A stretch of DNA of 64,000 nucleotides, taken from assembly GCF_000172175.1 (NCBI RefSeq), contig NZ_ABJL02000008.1, positions 496,001 to 560,000 of the forward strand, given 5' to 3'. Positions 34,976 to 44,178 of this stretch are shown here, piece after piece. Position 1 is the stretch's first letter; the number at the start of each line of letters is the position of its first letter. The position numbers and the translations under genes are program-made. The notes beneath the pieces were generated by a model. It was given only the letters and a program-made list of their open reading frames with translations, was not told the DNA's origin and made no database searches. Origin of the DNA: Bacteroides intestinalis DSM 17393 (GTDB lineage Bacteria > Bacteroidota > Bacteroidia > Bacteroidales > Bacteroidaceae).

Positions 34976-36429
34976 TATTCATATTTGATTAAGCTCTGGT
35001 CAACGACCATAATCGGAGAATCATATACCGGAAGATTGCTAAAACAATACTTGTCTCCGTGCTTACTTATATCACCGTTAGGAATCTTATAAACTTTACC
35101 AGTCAACAAATCTACCCATACAGGATTCTTAAATTTTCCCCCGGCCACTTCCACATCCACCGGGGTAGGCTGATTGAAGTTTGTAGGAGTAGCTTCATCG
35201 TACCATATCAGGAATGACTGTAATTCACTCTTTTCATCTTGATAGGCAAAAAGACTATAAGGATAATCCGTCTTTACCTCAAACCTATGTACATCTACCG
35301 AATGCTGTAACAAATCGAACACCGAAGCCAGATGTTGTACGGCATAATAAACCACCTTTGCCCGAACAACCTGGTTTTGTTCATTAGTTTCCAACAGGCC
35401 TTTTACATTTTTCTTCTTGATGGCATCATTACCGCCATAGTTCATATCTGCAATACTGAATATCCCGGTAGCAATATCCCGCCCGTGATCACCGAGCATT
35501 CTTCTCAAAGCCCATTTGGCCTGCGAGACTTCCGACCATTGATAAGCTCCTAAAGCTCCACCCATATATCCTTTGGATGGTGCACCGTTCTCACCTTGCC
35601 ACAATTTGATATGATCTGAATATTTTTGTATAACTTGCCGCATCTTCTCAACCTTCGGATACACATCTTCCGGCCGGAACACATACTGGTGATACGAAAT
35701 CCAATCAAAAAGTTCCAATTTCCCGCGTTCCTTAAAATCCTGCATACATTTCTCCAGAAATTCTGCATCGGCAAAGGCCAATGCCAAAGCAGCGATCTTA
35801 GCATCCGGCTCTATTCGCTTTATAATTTCTGCCGTACGAATATTCAGGTCCGTCAGACTCTTATAATCCTTGATCTGTTCTTTATTGATATCCGGCTCAT
35901 TCCAGATTTCCCATTCATAAACCTTACCTTTATAATGAAGAGCCATAGCCTCCACCCATCTGTTCCAAGCAGTTTTTCCCTCTTCGGAAGTAGGCCAACC
36001 TCCTTTCAGATAGGGGGTTCCCCCACCTTCATAGATGGGGTTCCCATAAGATGCCTGTAACCAGATTTTTATTCCACGTCCAACTGCATCATTTATGATG
36101 GAATCCAACCAGGCAAAATCATAAACTCCCTTTATCTTTTCTGTTTTGGCCCATCCGGCTTGCAACCGTATCTTTTTAAGCCCCAAAGGAACGATATATT
36201 CTTTATACTGATGGTAGTCGGCATAATCCCTATCCAGCACCTCGCATCCTAAAGTCAGATCGTTTTTTACCTCATGAATACTTTTAGGAGATAGTACACC
36301 GATCGCTTCATACGGTACGGCAAGATTCGTTTTCACCCGTCCTTCACTAACCGGTGTATGGGTACATGAGCTTACAACCCAAAGCAGCAAGAAATGACAT
36401 AAAACATTTATTTGATTCCTCATTTTCAA
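34975..36429 (-). CDS. clan GH-A glycoside hydrolase, GH39-like lipoprotein
   Basis: A 484-residue lipoprotein (lipobox ending at C22 in WVVSSCTHT). The catalytic module is a TIM barrel with the acid/base in EWEIWNEPDI (E178) and the nucleophile in IKLWQGENGAPS (E280), the clan GH-A pattern and closest to GH39. The last 120 residues (PVDVEVAGGKFKNPVWVDLL) look like a small beta domain. GH39 enzymes include beta-xylosidases, iduronidases and arabinogalactan-active exo-enzymes, so the bond cut cannot be named. It sits right after susD. Confidence 0.72.
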   Translation of the reverse strand: MKMRNQINVLCHFLLLWVVSSCTHTPVSEGRVKTNLAVPYEAIGVLSPKSIHEVKNDLTLGCEVLDRDYADYHQYKEYIVPLGLKKIRLQAGWAKTEKIKGVYDFAWLDSIINDAVGRGIKIWLQASYGNPIYEGGGTPYLKGGWPTSEEGKTAWNRWVEAMALHYKGKVYEWEIWNEPDINKEQIKDYKSLTDLNIRTAEIIKRIEPDAKIAALALAFADAEFLEKCMQDFKERGKLELFDWISYHQYVFRPEDVYPKVEKMRQVIQKYSDHIKLWQGENGAPSKGYMGGALGAYQWSEVSQAKWALRRMLGDHGRDIATGIFSIADMNYGGNDAIKKKNVKGLLETNEQNQVVRAKVVYYAVQHLASVFDLLQHSVDVHRFEVKTDYPYSLFAYQDEKSELQSFLIWYDEATPTNFNQPTPVDVEVAGGKFKNPVWVDLLTGKVYKIPNGDISKHGDKYCFSNLPVYDSPIMVVDQSLIKYE

Positions 36430-36490
36430 TTCCTTTTAAAAAATTATAGTTAGAAACTGTATTATTCTTGTTTATTATATCAGTAGTTCC

Positions 36491-38167
36491 TTAGTTCTTA
36501 TAACCTGGATTCTGTTCCAATACAGCATCTTTATTGGCTTCTATTGCACTGTAAGGTATCGGAAACAGTTCATGATAATCTTCCACACGAGGTCCGTTGA
36601 GCGTATTGTATTTACGAACACGTTCTACATACTTGCCCAATCGTCCTAACGTAATTCTGCGGAATTCCTCATATACCAATTCGCGTGCACGCTCATCCAG
36701 AATATAATCTATGGTGACCTCCGATGCAACTACTTCAGATGTATGAGCACGGTTCCTTACTTCATTGATATCGTTTGCTGCCTTTTCTTTGTCTCCTTTC
36801 ATTAAAAAAGCCTCTGCCCGTAGCAGATAGGTTTCAGCCAAACGTAGCATATATTGGTCCAGATAAGTAGCACCGGCAGTCGATTTCAGTGTTTTCAGTG
36901 CCGGATCGGCATACAGGGCTTCAGGATGTTCACCCGGAGTTGTAATCTTAGTTGGCCACGGATACCAACGCCAAGACTGTTCTTCCAAAAGTTTACTCTT
37001 CGTTTCAGGAGCAATAATACTTTTACCATAATACTTGGAAGTAGGCAAATCATAATAAGCATCACGTACCACATTGTATTTGGAATTACGCATATCATTG
37101 CTAAAATCGTCGCCCCATACCTCATACAACCACCAATGGGTATTTGACATATTGGAAACTCCACGCCCCCCCACATTGGCATCCGAACGACCATTCGAAG
37201 AAAGGAAAGCTTTCTTTCCTTCCGGATCAGTACATGAATATGTCACTGGTGCGGCAAACCGTTCCAGATAATAGGGACGATAAGAAGTTGAAGTCAGATA
37301 ACCACCTTCTACATCCGGCTCCATCTGAATTACCCATAATGCTTCCGTATTACCCGAAGTTTTTCGGTTCTGATTTTTCCTTCTGAATAGATCCCAATAG
37401 ACATCTCCTTCTTCCGATTTGTGAGACCCGAACCTGACTTTCATCAAACCTGTATTGGGATTATCAATCACTTCAGAAGCTAAACGAATAGCATCATCGT
37501 AGAGTCCCAACGATATACAGGTCTCAGCAAGGTAATGTTTTGCCACTAGATTGGAAATCTTTCCATCAACTACAGTATGAATGTCAGGAAGTACAGTTGT
37601 TGCTTCCAGGAAGTCATCATACATAGCTTTCAATACTTCCTCTTTCGAGTTCCGGGTGAAGTCCGTCTTTGGAGAGACATTTTCCTCAAGCACTAACGGA
37701 ACACCACCGAAAATATAAACCAACGTACGATAACCGAATGCACGGAAAAATTTGGCCTCGGCAGCCACTTGGGATTTTTGTTCCGCGTTCAGTGAACTAC
37801 CTTCTATACGACTGATGATGGTATTGGCATTATTAATCAGTTTATACTCACGATCCCATACGTCTGCCACACCAGCTTGCTGAGGAGTGAGCCAGTCTTT
37901 AAGATTGCCCATGAAATTATTATTGTCACGCGCATTCTTGGCTACATCTGTTTCCTGAAAGAAGACGAAATCACTATTATAGAAATTCGCACGTACTTTC
38001 GCATACAAACCTGTTAAGGCTGTTTCATAATCGGCATATGTATTATAGGCATTCTCCGGACTCAGGAAGTCCAGCGGCTTCTCTTCCAGAAAGCTGCTTT
38101 CGTTACAAGAGAAAACAAAACATGAGAATAAAAAGGCAATTCCTGCATTAAAAATATTCTGTCTCAT
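36491..38167 (-). CDS. SusD/RagB-like glycan-binding lipoprotein
   Basis: A 558-residue outer-surface lipoprotein that caps the SusC channel. The signal peptide ends with a lipobox, FSCFVFSCNES. SusD marks are EEKPLDFLSPENAYNTYADY, then AEAKFFRAFGYRTLVYIFGG and, near the end, LRLAETYLLRAEAFLMKGD and FPIPYSAIEANKDAVLEQNPG. The gap to susC is 11 bases. The ligand is not readable but should be the same glycan that the PUL enzymes cut. Confidence 0.95.
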   Translation of the reverse strand: MRQNIFNAGIAFLFSCFVFSCNESSFLEEKPLDFLSPENAYNTYADYETALTGLYAKVRANFYNSDFVFFQETDVAKNARDNNNFMGNLKDWLTPQQAGVADVWDREYKLINNANTIISRIEGSSLNAEQKSQVAAEAKFFRAFGYRTLVYIFGGVPLVLEENVSPKTDFTRNSKEEVLKAMYDDFLEATTVLPDIHTVVDGKISNLVAKHYLAETCISLGLYDDAIRLASEVIDNPNTGLMKVRFGSHKSEEGDVYWDLFRRKNQNRKTSGNTEALWVIQMEPDVEGGYLTSTSYRPYYLERFAAPVTYSCTDPEGKKAFLSSNGRSDANVGGRGVSNMSNTHWWLYEVWGDDFSNDMRNSKYNVVRDAYYDLPTSKYYGKSIIAPETKSKLLEEQSWRWYPWPTKITTPGEHPEALYADPALKTLKSTAGATYLDQYMLRLAETYLLRAEAFLMKGDKEKAANDINEVRNRAHTSEVVASEVTIDYILDERARELVYEEFRRITLGRLGKYVERVRKYNTLNGPRVEDYHELFPIPYSAIEANKDAVLEQNPGYKN

Positions 38168-38178
38168 AATTCAATCTG

Positions 38179-41100
38179 TTAAAAAGTTAAATCTATACCA
38201 AAAGCATAAGTACGCATTACGGGATAAGAGTCTGTGGTGAAACCAATACCGGCTTCAGGATCCCAACCATCCCAACCTGTAAAAGTCAAAAGGTTCTGTC
38301 CGCTAATAAAAAGCCTCAGATTACTCACACCTAACTTTTTAGTCCATCGCTGATCAAAGTTATAGGATAACGATACATCTTGCAAACGGACAAAGCTGCG
38401 ATTTTGCATCCGATTCGTATCTACGGTAGGAGATAGCCAAGCTGTTGCAAACTTAGCATTCGGATTTCTTGGTGACCAATAATCATAGGCAGTCAGCCAA
38501 CTCAGGTTCTCGGCATTACCTATCGACTTTCCAATATAATCAGGTTTGGCAATCTTCGACCGATATCCGTTCTTACCTCCCTGAATGGTATTGATGAAAA
38601 AACGTAATTCAAACCCTTTATAGCTAAAATCATTGGAAATACCCATCATGTAAGCCGGTTCTTTATGCCCTAGAATCACCCTGTCTTCACCAGCCGTAAT
38701 CTCTCCATCGCCATTCTGATCCTTAATTTTATAGGTTCCGGGATAAAAACCCTTCATAATAGTACCACTCTCTTTATCTGCCAACTGCCAGATACCTTCC
38801 ACTTCATAGTCATAAATGGTTCCCAACGATTCTCCGATAAACAGTCCGCTGGCTACCAAGTCATCTTCTTTACCGTCTCCATCAGTATCCTGTCCCAGTA
38901 AAGAAACCACCTTGTTCTTATTCGTTGAAAAATTCAGCCGGACATTCCATTGAAAATCTTTTGTTTTCACAGGAGTACCACCGAGTACTATTTCCAAACC
39001 TGTATTCTGTAACTTGCCCACATTGCTGCGTACACTGGAAAATCCGGTCATCGTCGGAATAATAACATCCCATAACAGATTCTTTGTGGTAGCTCGGTAA
39101 AAGTCTATACTTCCAGTCAGCCTCTCCTTGAAAAAGGAAAAGTCAATACCAACATTATACTCAGCTGTCGTCTCCCACTTTAAATCTTTATTGGACATGC
39201 GCATAACAGTAGAACCGATGGACGTACTTGCACCATCGCCAAAAACATATTTCGAGCCTGCATTCAGTTCAACCTTTGCTAAGGAACTGTAACGTGAAGT
39301 TTGGTTACCCGTCACACCAAAACTAGCTCTGAGCTTGAGATTATCCATAAATTCCGCTTCGGACAAGAACGCTTCACGAGACAATACCCAACCCAAACCA
39401 ACAGAAGGAAACAGACCGAACTTGTGATTCTCGGCAAAGCCACTAAAACCATCACGACGTAATGTAGCTGTTAACAAATATTTGCTATCATAATTATAAG
39501 ATGTACGAAGCATTTGATAAAGGTTGCTCTCCTTATAAGCTGACGAACGTATGGTTTGTATGATAGCCTGTCCCAAATCATTATAACCAGTTACCGTACT
39601 AGTATATTGTTGTCCTTTTGCCAGGGTATTGTCATAGGCCTGCCTGCTAGCACCATACACAAACGTTGCATTAATAGCATGCTTACCAAAAGAATTGGTA
39701 TAATTTACAATATTATCCAGCAACCATACAGATGAATTATCGTGCTGCTTTGATGCTTCTCCTTGTTGACTGGCCTCATACCGACTATAATTATATAAAT
39801 TCTTGGCATCAAGCGTATAATTATAATTCAAGCGATAGGTCAATCCTTTGATCCAAGGTATACTAACCAGTCCATAAACGGTTGTATTTATCTGATGACG
39901 CTTGTCTGAATTTTCGACCATATATTCCAAGAAAGGATTCATAGTTAAAGTTCCATTCGGATTGGTAATCCACTCACCATCCGCATCCTTGGGAGTCACT
40001 ACGGCCGGCATACGAATAAGAGCATTCATATTGGGGGACTCTCCGGAATAGTCCAAAACGGAGAAAAAAGTATTAGTACCCACCTTCAGCCAAGATGTAG
40101 CTTGCACATCAATATTAGCTCTGAATGTAGTACGCTTATATTTGTCATTCTTTACAACTCCTCTTTGATTGGTCCAACTACCGGAAAGGAAATAAGAAAC
40201 ATGTTCGCTACCACCATTGATATTCACCATATCAGTAAATAAATGCCCAGTCTGCATAGCTTCATCCCACCAGTTAAAATCTGTACCATTCTCTATTCCA
40301 TCCAACTGTTGCACATTCAGTTGTGACTTGGAAAAATCCCAGTTCGGATTTGGAACTAAATAACCGGATTCCTTGGTATAGGCTGACTCATATTCGATAT
40401 CACGTACTTTCTGCATCCATTCTTCCCGGTTCAATGGCCGGTAATCGACTGTCGGATTACTGAACGCCCAACTACCTGAATATGATATCTTCGGTTTTTG
40501 AGCTCTTTTACCTTTTTTAGATGTAATCATCAATACACCATTAGCTGCTTTCGCACCATAAACAGCCTTACTGCTCGCATCTTTCAATATATCAATGGAT
40601 TCAATATCACTCGGATTAATATCAGAAATGCGCCCACCATATATAATTCCATCCAATATAATTAAAGGAGAAGTACTACCATTAATAGTGGTTTGTCCAC
40701 GCACTCCGATTGAAGGATCTTCACCAGCTGAATTGGTCTGCCCTATTTGCAATCCAGCCACCGTTCCATGCAAAGATTGCATAATGCTTGTATTCGGCGA
40801 ATCTTTCATTACATTCAAATCCGCTTTAACCACAGAACCAGTCAAATCTGATTTTTTCATGGTTCCATAACCAATCACAACAACTTCACTTAAGGTTTTT
40901 GAATCCTCAACCAATGAAACATTAATCATGTTTTTCTCTCCTACCGGTATCTCCTGGCTTATGTAACCTATATACGAAAATACCAAAGTAGCAGTTTTAG
41001 AAACAACCAAAGAATAATTTCCGTCCAAATCGGAAATCGTACCTACGGAACTCTCATTTTTTACCGTAACATTCACGCCTACCAAAGACTCTCCGGTACC

Positions 41101-41190
41101 GGCATCCACAATTTTGCCTTTTACACCATGCTGAGCAAAAGCCGTGGTGCAAACAAACATACACAGTAGCAAATAACACTTTGTTTTCAT
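38179..41190 (-). CDS. SusC/RagA-like TonB-dependent transporter
   Basis: A 1003-residue outer membrane importer. After a signal peptide (ending near CTTAFAQ) comes a carboxypeptidase regulatory-like domain (GVKGKIVDAGTGESLVGVNV), the SusC motif SEVVVIGYGTMKKSDLTGSV, the plug (SPLIILDGIIYGGRISDINP, DILKDASSKAVYGAKAANGV) and a 22-strand barrel ending in AFGIDLTF. It has no N-terminal extension for anti-sigma signalling, so control must come from elsewhere; an IclR regulator is next door. First gene of the PUL. Confidence 0.96.
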   Translation of the reverse strand: MKTKCYLLLCMFVCTTAFAQHGVKGKIVDAGTGESLVGVNVTVKNESSVGTISDLDGNYSLVVSKTATLVFSYIGYISQEIPVGEKNMINVSLVEDSKTLSEVVVIGYGTMKKSDLTGSVVKADLNVMKDSPNTSIMQSLHGTVAGLQIGQTNSAGEDPSIGVRGQTTINGSTSPLIILDGIIYGGRISDINPSDIESIDILKDASSKAVYGAKAANGVLMITSKKGKRAQKPKISYSGSWAFSNPTVDYRPLNREEWMQKVRDIEYESAYTKESGYLVPNPNWDFSKSQLNVQQLDGIENGTDFNWWDEAMQTGHLFTDMVNINGGSEHVSYFLSGSWTNQRGVVKNDKYKRTTFRANIDVQATSWLKVGTNTFFSVLDYSGESPNMNALIRMPAVVTPKDADGEWITNPNGTLTMNPFLEYMVENSDKRHQINTTVYGLVSIPWIKGLTYRLNYNYTLDAKNLYNYSRYEASQQGEASKQHDNSSVWLLDNIVNYTNSFGKHAINATFVYGASRQAYDNTLAKGQQYTSTVTGYNDLGQAIIQTIRSSAYKESNLYQMLRTSYNYDSKYLLTATLRRDGFSGFAENHKFGLFPSVGLGWVLSREAFLSEAEFMDNLKLRASFGVTGNQTSRYSSLAKVELNAGSKYVFGDGASTSIGSTVMRMSNKDLKWETTAEYNVGIDFSFFKERLTGSIDFYRATTKNLLWDVIIPTMTGFSSVRSNVGKLQNTGLEIVLGGTPVKTKDFQWNVRLNFSTNKNKVVSLLGQDTDGDGKEDDLVASGLFIGESLGTIYDYEVEGIWQLADKESGTIMKGFYPGTYKIKDQNGDGEITAGEDRVILGHKEPAYMMGISNDFSYKGFELRFFINTIQGGKNGYRSKIAKPDYIGKSIGNAENLSWLTAYDYWSPRNPNAKFATAWLSPTVDTNRMQNRSFVRLQDVSLSYNFDQRWTKKLGVSNLRLFISGQNLLTFTGWDGWDPEAGIGFTTDSYPVMRTYAFGIDLTF

Positions 41191-41214
41191 AATATAAAAT
41201 TTAATTTTTCAATG

Positions 41215-41244
41215 CAAAATTACTATTAGTCTTTTAGGATCAAA
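41215..41244 (-). promoter_or_regulatory. promoter of the PUL operon
   Basis: On the minus strand a -33 TTTG at 41244-41241 and a -7 TAATTTTG at 41222-41215 are 18 bases apart, close to the Bacteroides consensus. The start would lie near 41208, giving a leader of about 18 bases before susC. An IclR-type regulator is divergent from it. Confidence 0.75.
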
Positions 41245-41356
41245 ATAATCAGCAGAAAAAAAATGCAATTTCTGTTGTAGAACATAAGAATAAGCCATCA
41301 AAAGGGCTCTACACGAGGACACACACACAATAGTAGTTAAAAACAAAACCTAAAAA

Positions 41357-41387
41357 TTGGCAATAGAATTATAATTCCTAATTTTGC
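41357..41387 (+). promoter_or_regulatory. promoter of the iclR-family gene
   Basis: TAATTTTG at 41380-41387 is a perfect -7 match; ATTG at 41357-41360 is a one-off -33, 19 bases away. Start near 41395, about 30 bases before the ATG. The A/T-rich space between the two divergent promoters may hold the regulator's site, but no clear palindrome was found. Confidence 0.65.
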
Positions 41388-41426
41388 ATTATAAAACTAT
41401 AAAAAAATAACTTTTATATTATAGAT

Positions 41427-42170
41427 ATGATACAAGTCATACATCGGGCCCTAAGCATTCTTGAAGTAATAGCTTCCAGCCCCAAAGAAGACCTAAGCTT
41501 GTCCGAAATTGCAGATTCACTTCAATTAAACCATGGAACATGTGCCAACATATTAAAAACATTGGTAAACAGAAACTATGTAGAACAGATAGGCGCAAAG
41601 AAGGGATACAAACTAGGCTATATGGCTTATCAATTAACCAACTCATATACCTATTATGCTGAACTGAAAGAAATCGCAAAGCCTCTTATTGAACGGCTTC
41701 GGGATAATATAAATGAAACGGTTATTCTCTCCATTATTGAAGGGGGGAAACGAATTTTATTATATGAAGCAGAATGTACCCATGAAATCCAGGTCAGAAC
41801 CACCCAAGAATCCAGCGTTTATAAAGCTACTACCGGAAGAATGATACTAGCCCACTACTCTCCAAAGGAACTAAACTATTTCACAGGAAAATACGGATTG
41901 CCTGATAAAGAATCGTGGCCGGAAATAAAGAATGCACAAAATCTGGTTGCTGCCTTAACTGAAATTAGAGCCAAAGAAGTAGAAATCACTTCCAATGCTA
42001 ACCATGTTGTCAGCCTAGCAACTCCTATTTATAAAAACAAGACGATCATCGCAAGTCTGGGGATTTACTTGCCAGATATTCGGTTTGAAGAAATTACTAA
42101 AATAAATATTGTCGAAAAACTTAAAGAAACAACATTTCTATTGAATAAGGCAATAGAAGAACAAGAATAA
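41427..42170 (+). CDS. IclR-family transcription regulator
   Basis: A 247-residue IclR regulator. The winged helix-turn-helix spans about 1-65 (RALSILEVIASSPKEDLSLS, HGTCANILKTLVNRNYVEQI), followed by the linker helix and the effector domain (TTGRMILAHYSPKELNYFTG, SLATPIYKNKTIIASLGIYL). It is divergent from the PUL with back-to-back promoters and is therefore the likely local regulator. The IclR protein KdgR of pectin-degrading enterobacteria senses 2-keto-3-deoxygluconate, which is the end product of the uronate steps here. That it senses the same here is inference. Confidence 0.92.
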   Translation: MIQVIHRALSILEVIASSPKEDLSLSEIADSLQLNHGTCANILKTLVNRNYVEQIGAKKGYKLGYMAYQLTNSYTYYAELKEIAKPLIERLRDNINETVILSIIEGGKRILLYEAECTHEIQVRTTQESSVYKATTGRMILAHYSPKELNYFTGKYGLPDKESWPEIKNAQNLVAALTEIRAKEVEITSNANHVVSLATPIYKNKTIIASLGIYLPDIRFEEITKINIVEKLKETTFLLNKAIEEQE

Positions 42171-42172
42171 AA

Positions 42173-42202
42173 AATAAGCCCTGTCTCCCGACAAGGCTTA
42201 TT
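42173..42202 (+). terminator. terminator of the iclR-family gene
   Basis: AATAAGCC-ctGTC pairs with GACa-AGGCTTATT around a short loop, a 12-13-bp stem with one mismatch, 2 bases after the stop codon. Confidence 0.75.
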
Positions 42203-42334
42203 CACAACACAAACACAAAATAAAACACGACAAAACTACTATGCAATCTTACCTGTCTATGCCGGGGAGGCATAAGTACTAGTTACGGATATTCACATAT
42301 ACATAAACAGCATCAGGCTGATTTGCAACATATA

Positions 42335-42358
42335 AACAAATGCGGGGAAGCATTTGTT
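42335..42358 (-). terminator. possible terminator of galE
   Basis: AACAAATGC (42335-42343) and GCATTTGTT (42350-42358) form a perfect 9-bp stem around GGGGAA. It lies 42 bases past the galE stop codon. A good T run is missing, so it is a weak call. The rest of 42203-42400 shows only a small TATGCC/GGCATA hairpin at 42258-42274. Confidence 0.45.
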
Positions 42359-42400
42359 CATTCCCTATTTGTTAATAAAAACAAAAATCTCTTTTACCGC

Positions 42401-43435
42401 TTATTGAATACCCCTCTCACGAAGCTTCAATTGCCAGTTCCATGCAGAACGCAATGTATCTTCGATGGTTTCAATAGCTTTCCAACCCAACTCTTCATTA
42501 GCGAATTTAGGATCGGCCCATACCTTTTCAATATCTCCCGCACGACGACCGACAATCTGATAATTCAGTTTCACACCAGTTGCCTTTTCGAAAGCGTTAA
42601 TCAATTCCAATACTGAAAGACCGCGTCCCGTTCCGATATTAAACACTTCCACTGTTTCCTTTTGTTTCTTTTCCAAAATACGGCGGATAGCAATAACATG
42701 TGCTTTTGCCAAATCAACTACATTAATGAAGTCGCGTATACAAGAGCCGTCGGGCGTATCATAATCATCACCAAAGACGCTCAGTTTCTCACGGATACCG
42801 ATAGCGGTCTGGGTCAGATAAGGTATCAAGTTCTGAGGCACACCATTGGGTAACTCACCGAGCAATGCTGTCGGATGCGCACCAATCGGATTGAAATAGC
42901 GCAGCAAAATTGCATTGATAGGAGCACCTGAAGCCACTGTATCGCGAACGATTTCTTCATTGATCTGCTTCGTATTACCGTAAGGAGATTCAGCTTTCTT
43001 AATCGGGGCTTTCTCCGTTACCGGCAATTCGTCCGGCTGACCGTAAACTGTACAAGAAGAAGAGAACACAATACCTTCCACTCCGTGCTTTGGCATCAAC
43101 TCAAGCAGGTTAATCAATGAAACCAGATTATTGCGATAATAAAGCAATGGTTTCTGAACCGACTCGCCTACAGCCTTACTGGCTGCAAAGTGGATGATGG
43201 CTTTAATGCCTTTATATTTAGTAAACACAGCGTCAAGACCAGCGAAATCCAAACAATCCAATTTTTCGAATGCAGGACGAATACCTGATACTTTTTCGAT
43301 GTTATCAACTACATCGGCGCTAGAGTTTGACAAATTATCTATTATCACTACTTCATAACCTGCGTTTTGAAGTTCTACTACAGTATGTGAACCAATATAA
43401 CCGGTTCCACCTGTAACCAAGATTTTTTCTTTCAT
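42401..43435 (-). CDS. galE: UDP-glucose 4-epimerase
   Basis: Interconverts UDP-glucose and UDP-galactose. I chose ATG 43435 (MKEKILVTGGTGYIGSHT); the ATG at 43462 would put nine odd residues before the Rossmann fold and lies nearly on the predicted transcription start. Marks: GGTGYIGSH near residue 8, SSSCTVYGQPDELPVTE, the active-site YGNTK and LRYFNPIGAHP. 344 residues is the normal length. It may feed the capsule as well as general metabolism. Confidence 0.96.
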   Translation of the reverse strand: MKEKILVTGGTGYIGSHTVVELQNAGYEVVIIDNLSNSSADVVDNIEKVSGIRPAFEKLDCLDFAGLDAVFTKYKGIKAIIHFAASKAVGESVQKPLLYYRNNLVSLINLLELMPKHGVEGIVFSSSCTVYGQPDELPVTEKAPIKKAESPYGNTKQINEEIVRDTVASGAPINAILLRYFNPIGAHPTALLGELPNGVPQNLIPYLTQTAIGIREKLSVFGDDYDTPDGSCIRDFINVVDLAKAHVIAIRRILEKKQKETVEVFNIGTGRGLSVLELINAFEKATGVKLNYQIVGRRAGDIEKVWADPKFANEELGWKAIETIEDTLRSAWNWQLKLRERGIQ

Positions 43436-43473
43436 CAGTGATTTATTCTTATAGGTTATCATCGTTGTGGCGG

Positions 43474-43481
43474 CAAATTTA
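43474..43481 (-). promoter_or_regulatory. predicted galE -7 element
   Basis: On the minus strand TAAATTTG matches TAnnTTTG. Start would be near 43467, 32 bases before the ATG at 43435. No clear -33 TTTG. Confidence 0.5.
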
Positions 43482-43536
43482 AGGAAATTAATTTTAGATA
43501 AAAAGAAAAAAGAGTATTTTTTTAGTTTAAATTAAA

Positions 43537-43562
43537 AAGGGGCAGAATTTCTTCTACCCCTT
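43537..43562 (-). terminator. terminator of the rnf operon
   Basis: AAGGGG-c-AGAA and TTCT-a-CCCCTT form a 10-bp stem with one internal mismatch. On the minus strand it is followed by a T-rich tract (43528-43536). It lies 25 bases past the rnfA stop. Confidence 0.75.
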
Positions 43563-43586
43563 ATCTATTACTGAATGTTCTTTTTT

Positions 43587-44165
43587 TCAGATCTTTACTA
43601 CACCGGAGAATCCCATGAAAGCCATAGCCAAAAGACCGGCTGTAATTAAAGCAATCGGAGTTCCTTTCATGCCTTTCGGAATATTCACCAAACTCATCTG
43701 TTCACGCAATCCCGCAAAGAGTGTCAGTGCCAAGCCAAAGCCAATAGCAGTAGAGAATGCATAAACTACACCCGTCAACAGGTCATAATCCTTTTGAATT
43801 ACAAGAATGGCCACACCAAGAATACAGCAGTTTGTAGTAATCAAAGGTAAAAATACACCCAGTGCCTGATATAGGGAAGGTGATACTTTTTTAAGAATGA
43901 TTTCTACCATCTGAACCAAGGCTGCAATTACCAAAATAAAGGTAATTGTTTGCAGGTATTCCAAACCGAAAGCATCAAGAACAAACTTTTGAATAAGGAA
44001 TGTCACTATAGTAGCAATAGTAAGTACGAATGCTACAGCAGCCGACATACCCAATGCAGTTTCCACTTTCTTGGATACTCCGAGGAACGGACAAATTCCC
44101 AGGAATTGTGACAACACGATGTTGTTAACAAAGATTGCCGAAATAAATATCAATATATATTCCAT
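43587..44165 (-). CDS. rnfA: Rnf electron transport complex subunit A
   Basis: A 192-residue inner membrane subunit with six helices, homologous to NqrE. Family text: NNIVLSQFLGICPFLGVSKK and LPLITTNCCILGVAIL, each with a conserved cysteine that may hold an iron-sulfur centre in the membrane. Part of the complex that couples electron flow from ferredoxin to NAD+ with ion pumping. Last gene of the operon, 13 bases after rnfE. Confidence 0.96.
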   Translation of the reverse strand: MEYILIFISAIFVNNIVLSQFLGICPFLGVSKKVETALGMSAAVAFVLTIATIVTFLIQKFVLDAFGLEYLQTITFILVIAALVQMVEIILKKVSPSLYQALGVFLPLITTNCCILGVAILVIQKDYDLLTGVVYAFSTAIGFGLALTLFAGLREQMSLVNIPKGMKGTPIALITAGLLAMAFMGFSGVVKI

Positions 44166-44178
44166 ACTAAGTTCTTAA

